Positions 24,888 through 35,341 of a DNA stretch of 64,000 bases are shown here, piece by piece (positions within the stretch are counted from its first letter, which is position 1; each line of letters begins with the position of its first letter). The notes under the pieces were generated by a model. It was not told the origin of the DNA, did not search any database, and saw only the letters and a list, made by a program, of their open reading frames with translations. A program made the translations under genes and the position numbers. Source of the DNA: Gorsachius magnificus (taxonomy: Eukaryota > Chordata > Aves > Pelecaniformes > Ardeidae); NCBI GenBank assembly GCA_034008185.1, contig CM067083.1, forward strand, positions 116,272,837 through 116,336,836. The letters run 5' to 3'.

Positions 24888-26466
24888 AGAAGTGATTAAG
24901 ATGTACTAGTGTCTTCAGACTTGATAACCCTGCATGCAGCGTTGGTCATAGGGTTTCCCTGCTTTTTTACCTTCTCCCTGTAGCAGAAACCACTTAAAAA
25001 GGCCAGATGTATCGATAGCAAAGAGATCTAAAGGAAGAAACCGAAGCTAAGAGGATAATTAAAATAGCAAAACCAAACACCTTCAGCTAACAAGATAATG
25101 AAAGATCCTTCAGACAGTTTCAGCAGGGATCGATGGTACAGTCATGATAATCATATTACATCGCACCTTTCATCCTCGAGGGTGTCAAAATGCTTTGGAT
25201 ATTCAGCACACCAGTACAAGGAATTGCTTTGTCTATGACTAACACAAAACCACCCATGGGTTTACATCTGGCAGCTGCTCTGTAGGGAATGGCAGCACTG
25301 AAAAGGTGAAGTGTGGGTAGGTAGAAAATCTGTCTGTTAAAAATTAAGAGCACACAGGGCGTTAAGCCTACTTAAAACTGGTGGAAAGATCAGACCTCAC
25401 TGTGTTCAGAGGCAAAGTGCCTGTTTTCCAGGGGTGTTAGTGCTGGTAGCCAGGTCCAGTGAATACAAAGGAGGGATGTGCTGCCAAGAGGGATTTTGCT
25501 GTTATTTATATCACATTTGCCAAAGAGTGTTCACAGCAAAGGTAAAAGTCCAGAATGTTAGCTGGAAATGCAAACTTCTAACCTACTAAAATGGAGGAAA
25601 TACTAAAAAGAGGTTTAAAAACAGAAGCACGAACTCTGCAAAAAGCTGGATTCCAGATTTATTTCCTATGTGAAAAATTAGGTAACATTTTTCTCTGAAA
25701 TGTTGCCATGAGACATGGAAATGTATTTTCATCAGTTAGTCCCATTCAATGTAGGGTGTCTATTTTAATTGCATTTGTCTCAGCAGTTTCCCAGTCTTTG
25801 CTTTTTTTTCCTGTCTTTTTTCATGCATTAGCGATATTGATGCATTTTTGGCTCTGTCCCAACCAGAAGATTATCCTTTGCCATTACAAGCCCTTCTTGC
25901 TTGTTGAACCCTTCAGCAGCTGTTGAGCTGCATGTTTTATCTTTCCAAGAAAGTTATTTAATACCTAAGTCTTCCTATCTATTCTCATCCTCAAGATTCT
26001 CAGCACAAGGCAAATGAAGGCTCAAAACACAGATATATTACTTCAGTTCAGCAGATTATGGAGGGCCAGTTGAGCTGTGGTAGCTCTCAAAGATTATGAT
26101 GTTAGTCCTTGGCAAATGCAAGGTGATGTAACTTAGCTCAGCCCTCTTTCAATATGGCATAGACAGAGTCAAATTGAGCTACATTAACCACAGGTTAAAG
26201 GTGCATCCAAATGTTTTCACTCCTTTGCCAGCTCATGTTCAAATGGAAGAAACTTTACTGAAATTTTAAACTTTTTTGAGTGGTGTGCTTCTTTCTTTTT
26301 CTCTACTAGAAAAAGATACATAGTGATTAAATAATGTTTTAAAAACATTGCTAAACAGATATTGTATCAGTACAGATTTTTGTGTAATTTACTTTTAAAA
26401 TACTAAACGAAGGTACGTGCACCACGGTGATGCTCATTAAGGAACTCTTTGAAGGCCTACAATGTT
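24888..26466. other. Unique sequence with one possible ancient repeat
   Basis: No gene is recognised. At about 25150-25200 the sequence ATCGCACCTTTCATCCTCG, soon followed by TGTCAAAATGCTTTGGAT, resembles an ancient vertebrate interspersed repeat pattern (CACCTTTCATC..GGG.CTCAAAGCGCTTTA). I cannot name the family with confidence. Confidence 0.4.
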
Positions 26467-26730
26467 TTTTCATAGAATCACAGAATTGTTTAGGTTGAAA
26501 AGACCTCCAAGATCATCAAGTCCAACCGTAAACCTAACCCTGCCATCCCACCACTACACTATGTCCCTAAACACGTCTACCTATCTTTTAAATACCTCCA
26601 GGGACATTTTTCCTAACGTCCAATCTAAACCTCCTCTGGTGCAACTTGAGGCCTCTCATCCTATTGCCTGTTACCTGGGAGAAGAGTCTGAACCCCACCT
26701 TGCTACACCTTCCTTTCTGAGTCCAACATA
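26467..26730 (-). mobile_element. CR1 3' fragment with internal deletion
   Basis: A short minus-strand CR1. It begins TCATAGAATCACAGAATTG, followed by the 3' block AAGATCATCAAGTCCAACC, and continues to the ORF2 code for RGLKLHQRRFRLDVRKN. Compared with other copies here, about 70 bp are missing at 26604-26606 (CCTCCAGGGAC is joined directly to ATTTTTCCTAAC). The element stops at about 26730, in the CR1 segment matching GGCTGTAG-CAAGGTGGGG. Immediately 5' of it on the same strand is a segment leading to the PKM pseudogene. Confidence 0.85.
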
Positions 26731-26971
26731 AATCAGGGCAGGACTTCACCATGGAGAGAGGTTTTTTAAAAAAACTAAACACTTTAAGTATATTCTTTTT
26801 AGTGATTTACGGTCTCTTCCCCCTGCTGCTGCTGCACTGGGTAGTGTTTAGCAACCTACATCCACTCTAGGGATGAGAACATCACAAACAATGGCTGGTC
26901 TAATGTGAGGGTAGAGGGGAGCAGAAGGGAAGGGGAAAGGAAGGAAGGTGGTTGCTGGTTGCAGCCAGTTG
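26731..26971 (-). other. Possible PKM-derived 3' UTR segment
   Basis: These 241 bp lie between the stop of the PKM pseudogene and the truncated 5' end of a CR1, all on the minus strand. They contain no CR1 motif and no clear poly(A) or poly(T) tail. A short TTTTTTAAAAAAAC lies at 26762-26775. The position is where a PKM 3' untranslated region would be. I cannot confirm that without comparing it with a bird PKM transcript. Confidence 0.3.
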
Positions 26972-27425
26972 TTCAGGGAACTGGCACCACACGCCCGAGC
27001 TGGGACATCAGCCTGTCAATACAATAACCAGGTTGCCTCTCTTGAAGAACCCACCATCTTTGCCAACATTCATACCCAGGTTCACAAGGAGGTCCACACC
27101 CTCCACCCACGCGTCATGGGCTGGTTGTTTGCATAGGACAGGGAAGATGCCCTGGTAGATGTGTGCCTGGTGTGCCATGTGGTCATTACATCTCACAGCA
27201 ATGATGGGAGCCGGAGGGCAGTACCAGGACACCAGGTACCAGATCACCTTCCAGGATTGATGAGGACAATAATGGCCCCACTGCAGCACTTGAAGGATGC
27301 TTCCACAGCGCCAACAGTGGTGGCCTCTGTGGGATCACAGTTCAGGGAAGTCAGACAGCATAGTTCTGCAAACAACTGCCTGGGAAAGATGGTGGCTTCG
27401 GCCTCCCAGGCAATAGCAGCTTTTT
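26972..27425 (-). pseudogene. PKM: Processed pseudogene of pyruvate kinase M (M2-type exon)
   Basis: Read on the minus strand from about 27425, the sequence codes [15 protein letters not shown], then [20 protein letters not shown] and AIIVL. After a break it codes APIIAVRCND, IFPVLCKQPAHDAW, VNLGMNVGK and GNLVIVLTG, and ends in a frame coding RVVPVP and a stop at 26972-26974. PKM is the glycolytic enzyme converting phosphoenolpyruvate and ADP to pyruvate and ATP. The [14 protein letters not shown] block is the M2-type alternative exon rather than the M1-type. The CKQPAHDAW stretch agrees with bird PKM as I remember it. Coding segments from what are separate terminal exons in PKM are contiguous without introns. 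Lesions include a frame-breaking deletion after [10 protein letters not shown] (about 27250), TGG to TGA in the TGW motif (about 27008) and a deletion of roughly 17 bp just before RVVPVP. About 140 of 530 residues are represented, so the copy is 5'-truncated and dead. Confidence 0.88.
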
Positions 27426-30400
27426 TCCTAAAATCTGGTATGGTATATTGGTTATGGTCAGGATGAATCAAAAAATTAAAATACCCCCTATAATGGGAAA
27501 GATTTGAATAAAATGAATGTTGAAATCTTGTGATTCTAAAATGTTTGATTATAATATATTCTTTCATAGCTGGAAGTAGCTGTAGCACATGATCTCGTTT
27601 TCCTGAGAATGTACTTCTCCTCTTAGACTGTTGTCAGATAGGAAAACAAGGGAGCCAGATGAAGGACAAATCCTTACAACAAGTTCTGTGTTCAGCAGGG
27701 CAATCCAAAGCCTTTTGCTGTGATGTGAAAGTCTGCAGTGAGCTTCAGTTCAAGCTCTGAATGGTCTGTGCTGACATCTTTAGCTCATGGCATTTGCTGC
27801 TGCCTTTGTTGCTGTCCATGATGTCTCTGATAGGATATAATTTGCTACAGCTGGCTTAGGCGCAAAACTGCCATGGGCAAAGCTTTATGTCTTTCCTTAG
27901 ATATGCCATTTCATTGTGTGTCTCATCAAAATCAGGCAAACAAATGTGGAGAGAGTAGGTGCTCCTGCACGTGTCATGCTCTACAAATCAAGTGTATAGA
28001 AAAAATCCCTTGCCCAGAGCCCTGCTTGTGCCACCGCACACATCAGAGCTCAATGACAGAGGGTCTCATTTGTTCTGTTTCTACCTCTTCAAGATCAGAA
28101 GAGGTTTAAACACCTACCTACTGCTGAAGTTCATTATTTTCTGCCAGAATCCTAAATGGGGGTGGGATAAGGGGAATACAAAAATTTATTCTAAAGCATA
28201 ATTAGATGCAAGATTCAGGTAGGGGTTTAGATATGGCTTGATTAAATCAGAGTCCTTTTCTAATACAAATGAATGTTACACTAAAATTCCTATTATTTAA
28301 GGGAATTCTCAATGCTAGTTTTAAAAAAAAGTGCTCTCCATTCTTTGACATCAGATCTTAGCTGAAAACTCCCATCATCAAGTGTATTCAGTAGGATGGA
28401 TCCTCAGCTGAAATATACCCATGTCGTTCCAGGCTCTCCGGTGTAATTACATCAATCAATGTCATCTAAGGATTGGGCGGATAAGAGAAGCAGAGGACAT
28501 CACTAATAGGCATATAACGTTGCTCATGCTCTGATCATCACTGAATGATTTCAGCTGACAATTGGAACTAGAAGGATAAAACTTTTGGGCTTAAAAAAAA
28601 AGAAAAAAGAATGCATGAAGGTAAACTTCTCTACATTCATTACATTGCATTACATTAGCACATTAGTGAGAAACCAGGGGGAGGAAGTTGTGCAAGTGAC
28701 TTTAATAACAAGAGATAGTCATTAAACTATGCTAATTACAGTGTTAAACTTCCAGGAATGGTGAGCTTGTGGTTTTCAGTAATCAGTGACCTACACTGAG
28801 TTCTGTATTAAAAAAAAAAAAGCTCAGTTTTGTCTCTTGCCACAGCTGATGGTGTGGTGCCTAAACATTACAAAAAGGGCAGGAGACTATATGGAGATTT
28901 TAGCTGGCTAGACCAAACCCTTATGGGTCCTATTCATGCCAAAATGTGACATTCCCTAACAGGTTGGATAATGGGTGCTGTTAAATGAGTAGTGCTAGAT
29001 GAGTGACACAGAGGATTTTGGAGGCTGATTGAAGCTCAGACACGCTGGATATGTCATTGGCAGGCATTATACAGGAGTAACGAATGGTGCTGAGCTCTTG
29101 CCTACCGGGATGATCTCTATGGTTCCCTGAGGATCCAGCAGAGCAAGCAGAAATCTCCCTTCCTCCCATTTTCTGTCATGAGCTTGAAAAAGAAACATGC
29201 AATTTTGTTAGCGTTCATCCAGCCAGCAGCTGCAACTAACACCAGGACACTCGTATCACTTGCAATAAGAGAAAGCCCCTAAGGTCTCCTCAGTGTCTTT
29301 CCTCTTTTATGGGCTATGGTCTGGGACTCTGACTCTTCCATTTGGCCTAGAAAATTCACAACAGGGTCTTACATGCAGCTGAACTGGCACATATTGGCTG
29401 GAACATGGAACAAGCCTGCCAATCTCCTCACAGCATGACTGCCCATTTGGCTCCCAGTTCATGTTCTCTTATCGCGGCCAGTGCCTACAGCCCATGCATC
29501 CACAGCTCAGCTCCACCACGCCTCATCCGCATCAGGCTGCTCTGACCTGTGCCTCCTCCTGGGGATCCCATGCTCAGCGGATCTCCCATAGCAGGGGAGC
29601 AGCATCATGGCCCTTTCTCCATCGTGTGACCAGACAAATTCCATCTTTTCTTGCATGCAGCTCTTCCTCTGGTCCCTTTCTCCTTACATCGCATTACTCA
29701 GTAAGGTGACGTCTCAGGTGAGATGAGGTTATGTAAACAATGACATACACAGTCACAGCTTTCCAGCTCAACCATCACAAAGCAGTGTTCCTCCCTCAAG
29801 CTCATCCAAGGTCCATATTTGCTCATGGGAAAGCAAGGAAGTAAATACGGAGTGCAGTTTGGAGGTGCTGTTAAAGAAATGCAGGACATGATAAACCAGT
29901 ATAAAAACATAATATCTGTTCCTATGAAGCTGAAGTGTGCAATACCCTTATCTCAGGCTGTAAAGAATGTGTTTCTTAAAAGAAACAAAACATGTGAATA
30001 AAGAATGCAGGAATTTTTTTTTAAGCTTATATTGTTCATGAGTGAGACATAACAAGGTGAAGCACAAGAAGTAGGCAGATGAAAAAGAAAAAAATACGAA
30101 AAAGCAAATGCCTTTGCAGCTGATTGGTTCTATTTCTGACTTTGGAAGCAAGATCATCTGCTATCATTGCTAACACAGTCAAGATGAATTCAGAATATTC
30201 TGGCACTTGTCTTCATTGTTTTGAAATCTTCAGATGACCCTGTGAGAGGCTGCTTCAATAAGAAAGACCATAATTTCCTTTTCTGTAGATACCTAACATA
30301 CCTAACATTTTAGTAATATTACCTTGTCACATTTTAATCTATGTGAGGGTTTTTGTTTTGTTTTGTTTGCCTTTGAAACATATTCTAGCCTGGTTTGCTA

Positions 30401-30589
30401 GAGGGCTGCAGAGACAAGGGAAATGTTTGTCAATTGTCTAAATATTTGAAACTGCAATATATAAATTCTCACATCTGCTTTGCTGAGGCATTTTTTATAA
30501 TGCAGTGCTGTTTGCTATTATTGTTGCTCTGATGACAGTGACACTAGAAGCTGTTGGGGACATTCAGCAATCTTCACTCAAGACACAGC
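27426..30589. other. Unique sequence, no gene seen
   Basis: No interspersed repeat or exon is recognised. The frames at 27873-28201, 29461-29709 and 29819-30001 have no recognisable domain. The last is followed by AATAAA at 29998-30003, but I see no other sign of a transcript end. Confidence 0.45.
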
Positions 30590-30666
30590 AATAAGAGAAG
30601 ATTAAGATAAAGTGACTTGCCCAGATTCAAAAAGCAAGTAAGTAGCAGAGTTAACATTAAAACTCA
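30590..30666 (+). repeat. Ancient MIR-like interspersed repeat relic
   Basis: AAAGTGACTTGCCCAGATTC, followed by AAGCAAGTAAGTAGCAGAG and a decayed AAACTCA, matches the order of a widespread ancient amniote motif (GTGACTTGCCCAAGGTCACA.AGCAAGT..GTGGCAGAGC...GAACTC). This motif is typical of MIR-type SINEs and related old repeats. Only about 75 bp are recognisable. Confidence 0.5.
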
Positions 30667-32017
30667 TTTTTTTTAAAAAATCAAAATCAAAACTAATACA
30701 TTGTGTAATAAGCTAAATAATGATGCTAAGTAATTTAAAAATATGTCATACTTAAATCTTCCCAAATTAAATTGTGCTAGTCTTGACTGACAGAAAAACC
30801 TGGAAATATGTTAATGGAAAAAAACCCAGCACAGATGTGGTAACTGTGACTTGGTACCAGTAAGACCTTAATCTGTATTTATATTAGAAGATGCTGATTG
30901 AGCGAAGAAAAACCTCATTCAGTAGTCCATGAGGATGTTAAAACTTTTTAAGTATTAAAACACTTGAATAAAAACTGAGGACAAGTACCAGTGCTCAACA
31001 ATGAAAAGCACTACACATTTTTTCATACACAAAGGGCAAAAAGTATTCTATGCTAATTTTATTTCACATAAAGGAAAATAATAAACAAATCATGCATATA
31101 AAATCCCAAGGGAAGGTATTCAGTTGCTGCATATTGACTTTACTAGAGTTAATTTATCTGATACTTCTGGAGGTTCTGATCCTCACTTTTTAAAACAGAC
31201 ACCAATATCCCTGTTTCATGAGCAATAACTTCTATTGAAAAAATGTTGGGTTTAATTTCTAGATGTATTTGTATTCTTCATCCTTAATTCTTATTTTTGC
31301 ATCCAGCTGCTGCTCTGTGATATGTGATATAAAAACAGACTGAAGATTTTTAAATCGCTCCTACCTTTTGCAAGCAATGCAGCCATTTCCTGTTCATGTA
31401 GATAAAAACATTTTAGTAGACAATTAGATCTGAATTTCAGTACTGGGTAGTTTTCCAATCTTGTAACCCTATGGTCTAACCAAAAAAAATACAATTAAAA
31501 ATATACTCTGAGAGAAAAGCCAGAATCTTTCTAGTGTGGAGATTTTCTCCTATTCCAGATTGTAGGATCATATATGTGAAAATAAATTGAAACTCAGGTA
31601 TGACGAGGCATATTTCTATGTATTTTTAATGTATTTCTACGCATTTATGTGTCTATTTTAAATTCTGTAAATTATCTAAGTTTTTGGCTCTAGGTGGTTT
31701 TTCCAGAGAGTTAAGACATTGTAACACAAATTTTGGGGATATTTGGGGAAGGTAGCCCACATTTGAGAAACAGTTCCATGAAGCTGTTCAGTGGAAAACT
31801 ATTGAGATTTGCTGGTCTCTCCAACCCATAGAATTCAAGCCATGAGCTACTAGATCACTGGATGATGAAAGTAAATAAGTTCCTCAGTGGCTAACAGAAA
31901 AAACTGCAATTTCCCTCTCCTGAGGGAACATACTGCTCTATATTCCTGATAGGCAAGAAGTCTGGAGGAAATCCATGGTAATATTAATTATTTTTAAATG
32001 TGCTTAGAGAGATATCA
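30667..32017. other. Unique AT-rich sequence
   Basis: No gene or repeat is recognised. The minus-strand frame at 31291-31494 is short and featureless. Confidence 0.5.
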
Positions 32018-32091
32018 CTAGTTTAATATTGTATACCATCTGGATCCAGATTCTCTAGTTTAATATTCTATATCATCTGGATCCAGATTCA
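32018..32091. repeat. 37-bp tandem duplication
   Basis: Two adjacent 37-bp units (32018-32054 and 32055-32091) each start CTAGTTTAATATT and contain ATCTGGATCCAGATTC. They differ at about three positions. The palindrome CTGGATCCAG lies within each unit. Confidence 0.9.
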
Positions 32092-35000
32092 CTGCTTGAG
32101 AGAATGTTTATAGTTATGAACTGCATCTCCACTATAAGATTTACACACTATTCCTTCACTTTCATGATACTGTAAAATAATCAGTTTCCAACTGAAAAAT
32201 ACAGGCCATAGTTGAACCTGTATGAAGTAAACGCAAATTCTCAGTGAACTGTAGATCCCATCCACTGGCCAGACCTTAAACTGGGGTAAAGATGCTTTAA
32301 ATCACTGATGACTCAAAACGCTAAAGAAAGAGAGTTGTTTTTCCTTTTCTGCTGCGTGGCTGTGAATGCCGTTGACAGCCAGCCCTGCAGAGAGATGGAA
32401 ACAGAATGCAATCAGACTTCCAAATCTTCCCTTAATGCAGTGTCTTTCTTTGGAGCTTTTCCCTGTAGGGTACCTCTCAGATGGGGATAAGTAATACTGT
32501 TAGTACATAATCCAATCACTGATGCAGATTGCTCCTAGACAACCCTGAGCAGCAGATTTCTTTTTTTTTTTTTTTTTACTTTATAAAGAAAGTAGCTTTT
32601 CTGCAGTAGAAAGAAAAAAGGATGTGGCTTAGAAGTTATTAGCAGTATAAATAAGTCTTGTTATATATTATCTGCATGTGATAAAATTGGAAGCTTAGTT
32701 TACCATAAAATATCAGAAACCAAAGCAAAAAAGTGAAACGTCTTAGTGTTCAGAACAGGATGCCAATTTGGTGCTCTCCTCTCCCTATTGCATCATGCAG
32801 TCAGCCAGGGATGTACACTTCTCCTTCTTATTCCCAGACTGATCCCGTTTCTGGGATTGCCAAGGTAGAGGTCTCATTCTGGATCTTTTGCTGCCACTGC
32901 TGTGCTCTCTCCCTTTTGCCTCTAGCACTGTGCTTAACATGGTGTTATTGGTAGTGTGGTCTGCAGACCCAGATACTGTACTGGGACTTTCTAGATGTGA
33001 TTTTTCTTTTCAGCCCCACCTCTAACCTGTTATTCAAATTCACATCGTCTTCCCTACTCCATCTCCCTCCCATCATGTCTCTGTCTCCTCTATTTTGATT
33101 GCAGACATTTTGGGCGTGGGATTTTATCTCCCTTTTGAATATATAAGGCTTAGCACTCTGGAGCTCTGAACAAATCTAGAGACAATGTAACAAAGAGAAA
33201 ATCATGGAGTGGTGTCCCACCCACCCAGTTTAAACATCTAACTTTGACCTACTGAAGGAATCGTCAAAGTTCTCTATAGAGGCTATAGAGACAGGTGGGT
33301 GTCTTTGAAGCTCTCAAGATTGATTGCCTTCAGGTATCCAAGTTAAGAGCACAGTATCTAGTTCTCCAGTCTATATCAGAAACATCTGCGCCTACTGTTA
33401 AAACCGTATGCTTATAAACTGAATCCCTGCCATAAATAGGAACAAAAAGACTATCAGAAAATATGTGTGGTTGTTCCAGAAAAACTGAGTTACTCAGATA
33501 TTATGATGAATGCATGATTTCCTCAAAATCTCCAAGAATTCTTTCAAAATGGTGCATTAGTACTTCCTAGTTCCACTGAGCTGGTTTGTTTAAAATGGGG
33601 TTTTGGCATCTGCTAATGCTTCTAACAAAATGAAATTTACAGGCGTAATATAATTATCAAACAGATGACTAAAGTGAAAAATATATTGAGGACATATGGA
33701 AATACCATTATTTAGACCCCTCGAATCATTGTTAATAATGTAAAATGTTTTATAGGACCGTAATCTTTCCATCTAAACTTTATGTTTTCTTGAGCATTTA
33801 CCACATGAAGTTCCTTGTCAATCATACCACCAGAAACCAGATTCAGATCTATACCCAGGCCGTCTTCTGCCTTTTGTAGCAATTAGTGGGTTGTCAGCGA
33901 ATTAATGATGTTAAAAATTATGAGGTAAGCATGTGAAAGGCTTATTTCAGCACAGGTAAAAAATTAAAAAACAGTATGAAGGTGTACTCAAGAAAGATTA
34001 GCAGTCCTCTTCTTGTTATTGTTAATTATTGTAACATTATTGGACTGTTTAAACAACTACAGGGATCCTGTTATCTGTGGTAGTTGCTACAAACCATGAA
34101 GTGGGAAAGATTACTAATTTTGAAGAGTTAGAAGAACGAGTGAAGACCTGGAAAGAAAACCAGCAGAGAGATATGAAAGGATCTGCTTAGGGCTACGAAA
34201 GAAGAGATAGCAATAAACCCAGTGCTTTCTCACCTGGGATTAGTCTGTGACCACTAGGCCAGGTGTTTTTCTTTGCCTGGTAGATTATCAGTTGCTTTTA
34301 GTGCTGCCAGGGAGAGGTCCAGTTTTCTAGGAGTGGATTCTGCTATATCTTTCACAAGTGCCAATCAAGTGTCTTTCCTATTAAGAAAATTAACAGATGA
34401 TTGAGCAAAGGAAGGGGACCTGGCCTACCTTTTCTTCCCTTGTAGATCACAATGTATTACAGTTAAGAAAACCCACTTCTGGCTAATTTCATTAGGCCAG
34501 GGTAAGTCAGATGCAAACCCAGAAAACAAAGTGTGCAGTCTGTATTCTAAGCTGGAAATTTCCACCATCTCATATAGGACAGAGCTACTTACAGATTTCA
34601 TATGGAGTCAGTGCTTAATGGAGGTGAAGAGGTCAGCGGAGGCTGGCTGTTTCTTGTCTTTTTCTTTTTACAGAAACACAGCAAGGATCTCATTTTCTGC
34701 TACTTGCATCGGCTGAAGGGGGCAGGGGATGTCAAACTGTATGGATTTCTTAGCAGGTTTGTTAAAGTTTTTGATTCCCTTGATTTATCCTTTCGTAACT
34801 ATCATGAAAAGTGAAAGTGCTGGCAATTAGAGTTAATGAGCATTTCATTGCTTGTGACAGTTTATTTCAATTAGCATTGTTGCTGTTTTCTTCTTTAAGT
34901 GGGGAAAATGTTCTGGAAAGCTTCTGTGGTAACACATGGAGCCCAAGCTTGAGTTCTCCAGAGCTGGCTGAGAACAGCAGACACAACTTGACCTTTACAA

Positions 35001-35202
35001 GAATGGAATACATTATACTTAAAGGAGCCTTCAGCCCTCTGTTGGCTCTGCTGCATATATTTATACATTTCTTTAGAAGATTTTTGCCACCAAAGACCTT
35101 TCTATAGATGGACCTCTCAGAGACCAAATGCCACATTCATTTGTACAGTCTTTCCCAAACAGGTTGTTCTGATACATAGAGGTTACAGAACAAATCAGCC
35201 AG
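32092..35202. other. Unique sequence, no gene seen
   Basis: No coding exon or interspersed repeat is recognised over about 3.1 kb. A T17 run lies at about 32562-32578. The frames at 32733-32954, 34531-34814 and 34811-35107 show no recognisable domain. Confidence 0.45.
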
Positions 35203-35341
35203 CCTCCCTCCCTCCTTCCCCTCCCTCCTTCCCCTCCCTCCTTCCCCTCCCTCCTTCCCCTCCCTCCTTCCCCTCCCTCCTTCCCCTCCCTCCTTCCCCT
35301 CCCTCCTTCCCCTCCTTCCTTCCCCTCCTTCCTTCCCCTCC
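35203..35341. repeat. 13-bp pyrimidine minisatellite
   Basis: A pure-pyrimidine tract of 139 bp is built from about ten copies of the 13-mer TTCCCCTCCCTCC. The last two units vary (CTTCC replaces CTCCC). Because 13 is not a multiple of three and the unit has no stop on the minus strand, all three minus frames stay open. This yields overlapping Lys/Glu/Gly/Arg-rich frames at 35073-35510, 35137-35343 and 35195-35455, none of them a gene. A decayed CCATC-rich stretch follows to about 35380. Confidence 0.95.

Noticed and set aside
24613..24909. 98-codon Ser-Leu-Pro-Phe repeat protein
   Set aside because: Translation of the CCTTC microsatellite only.
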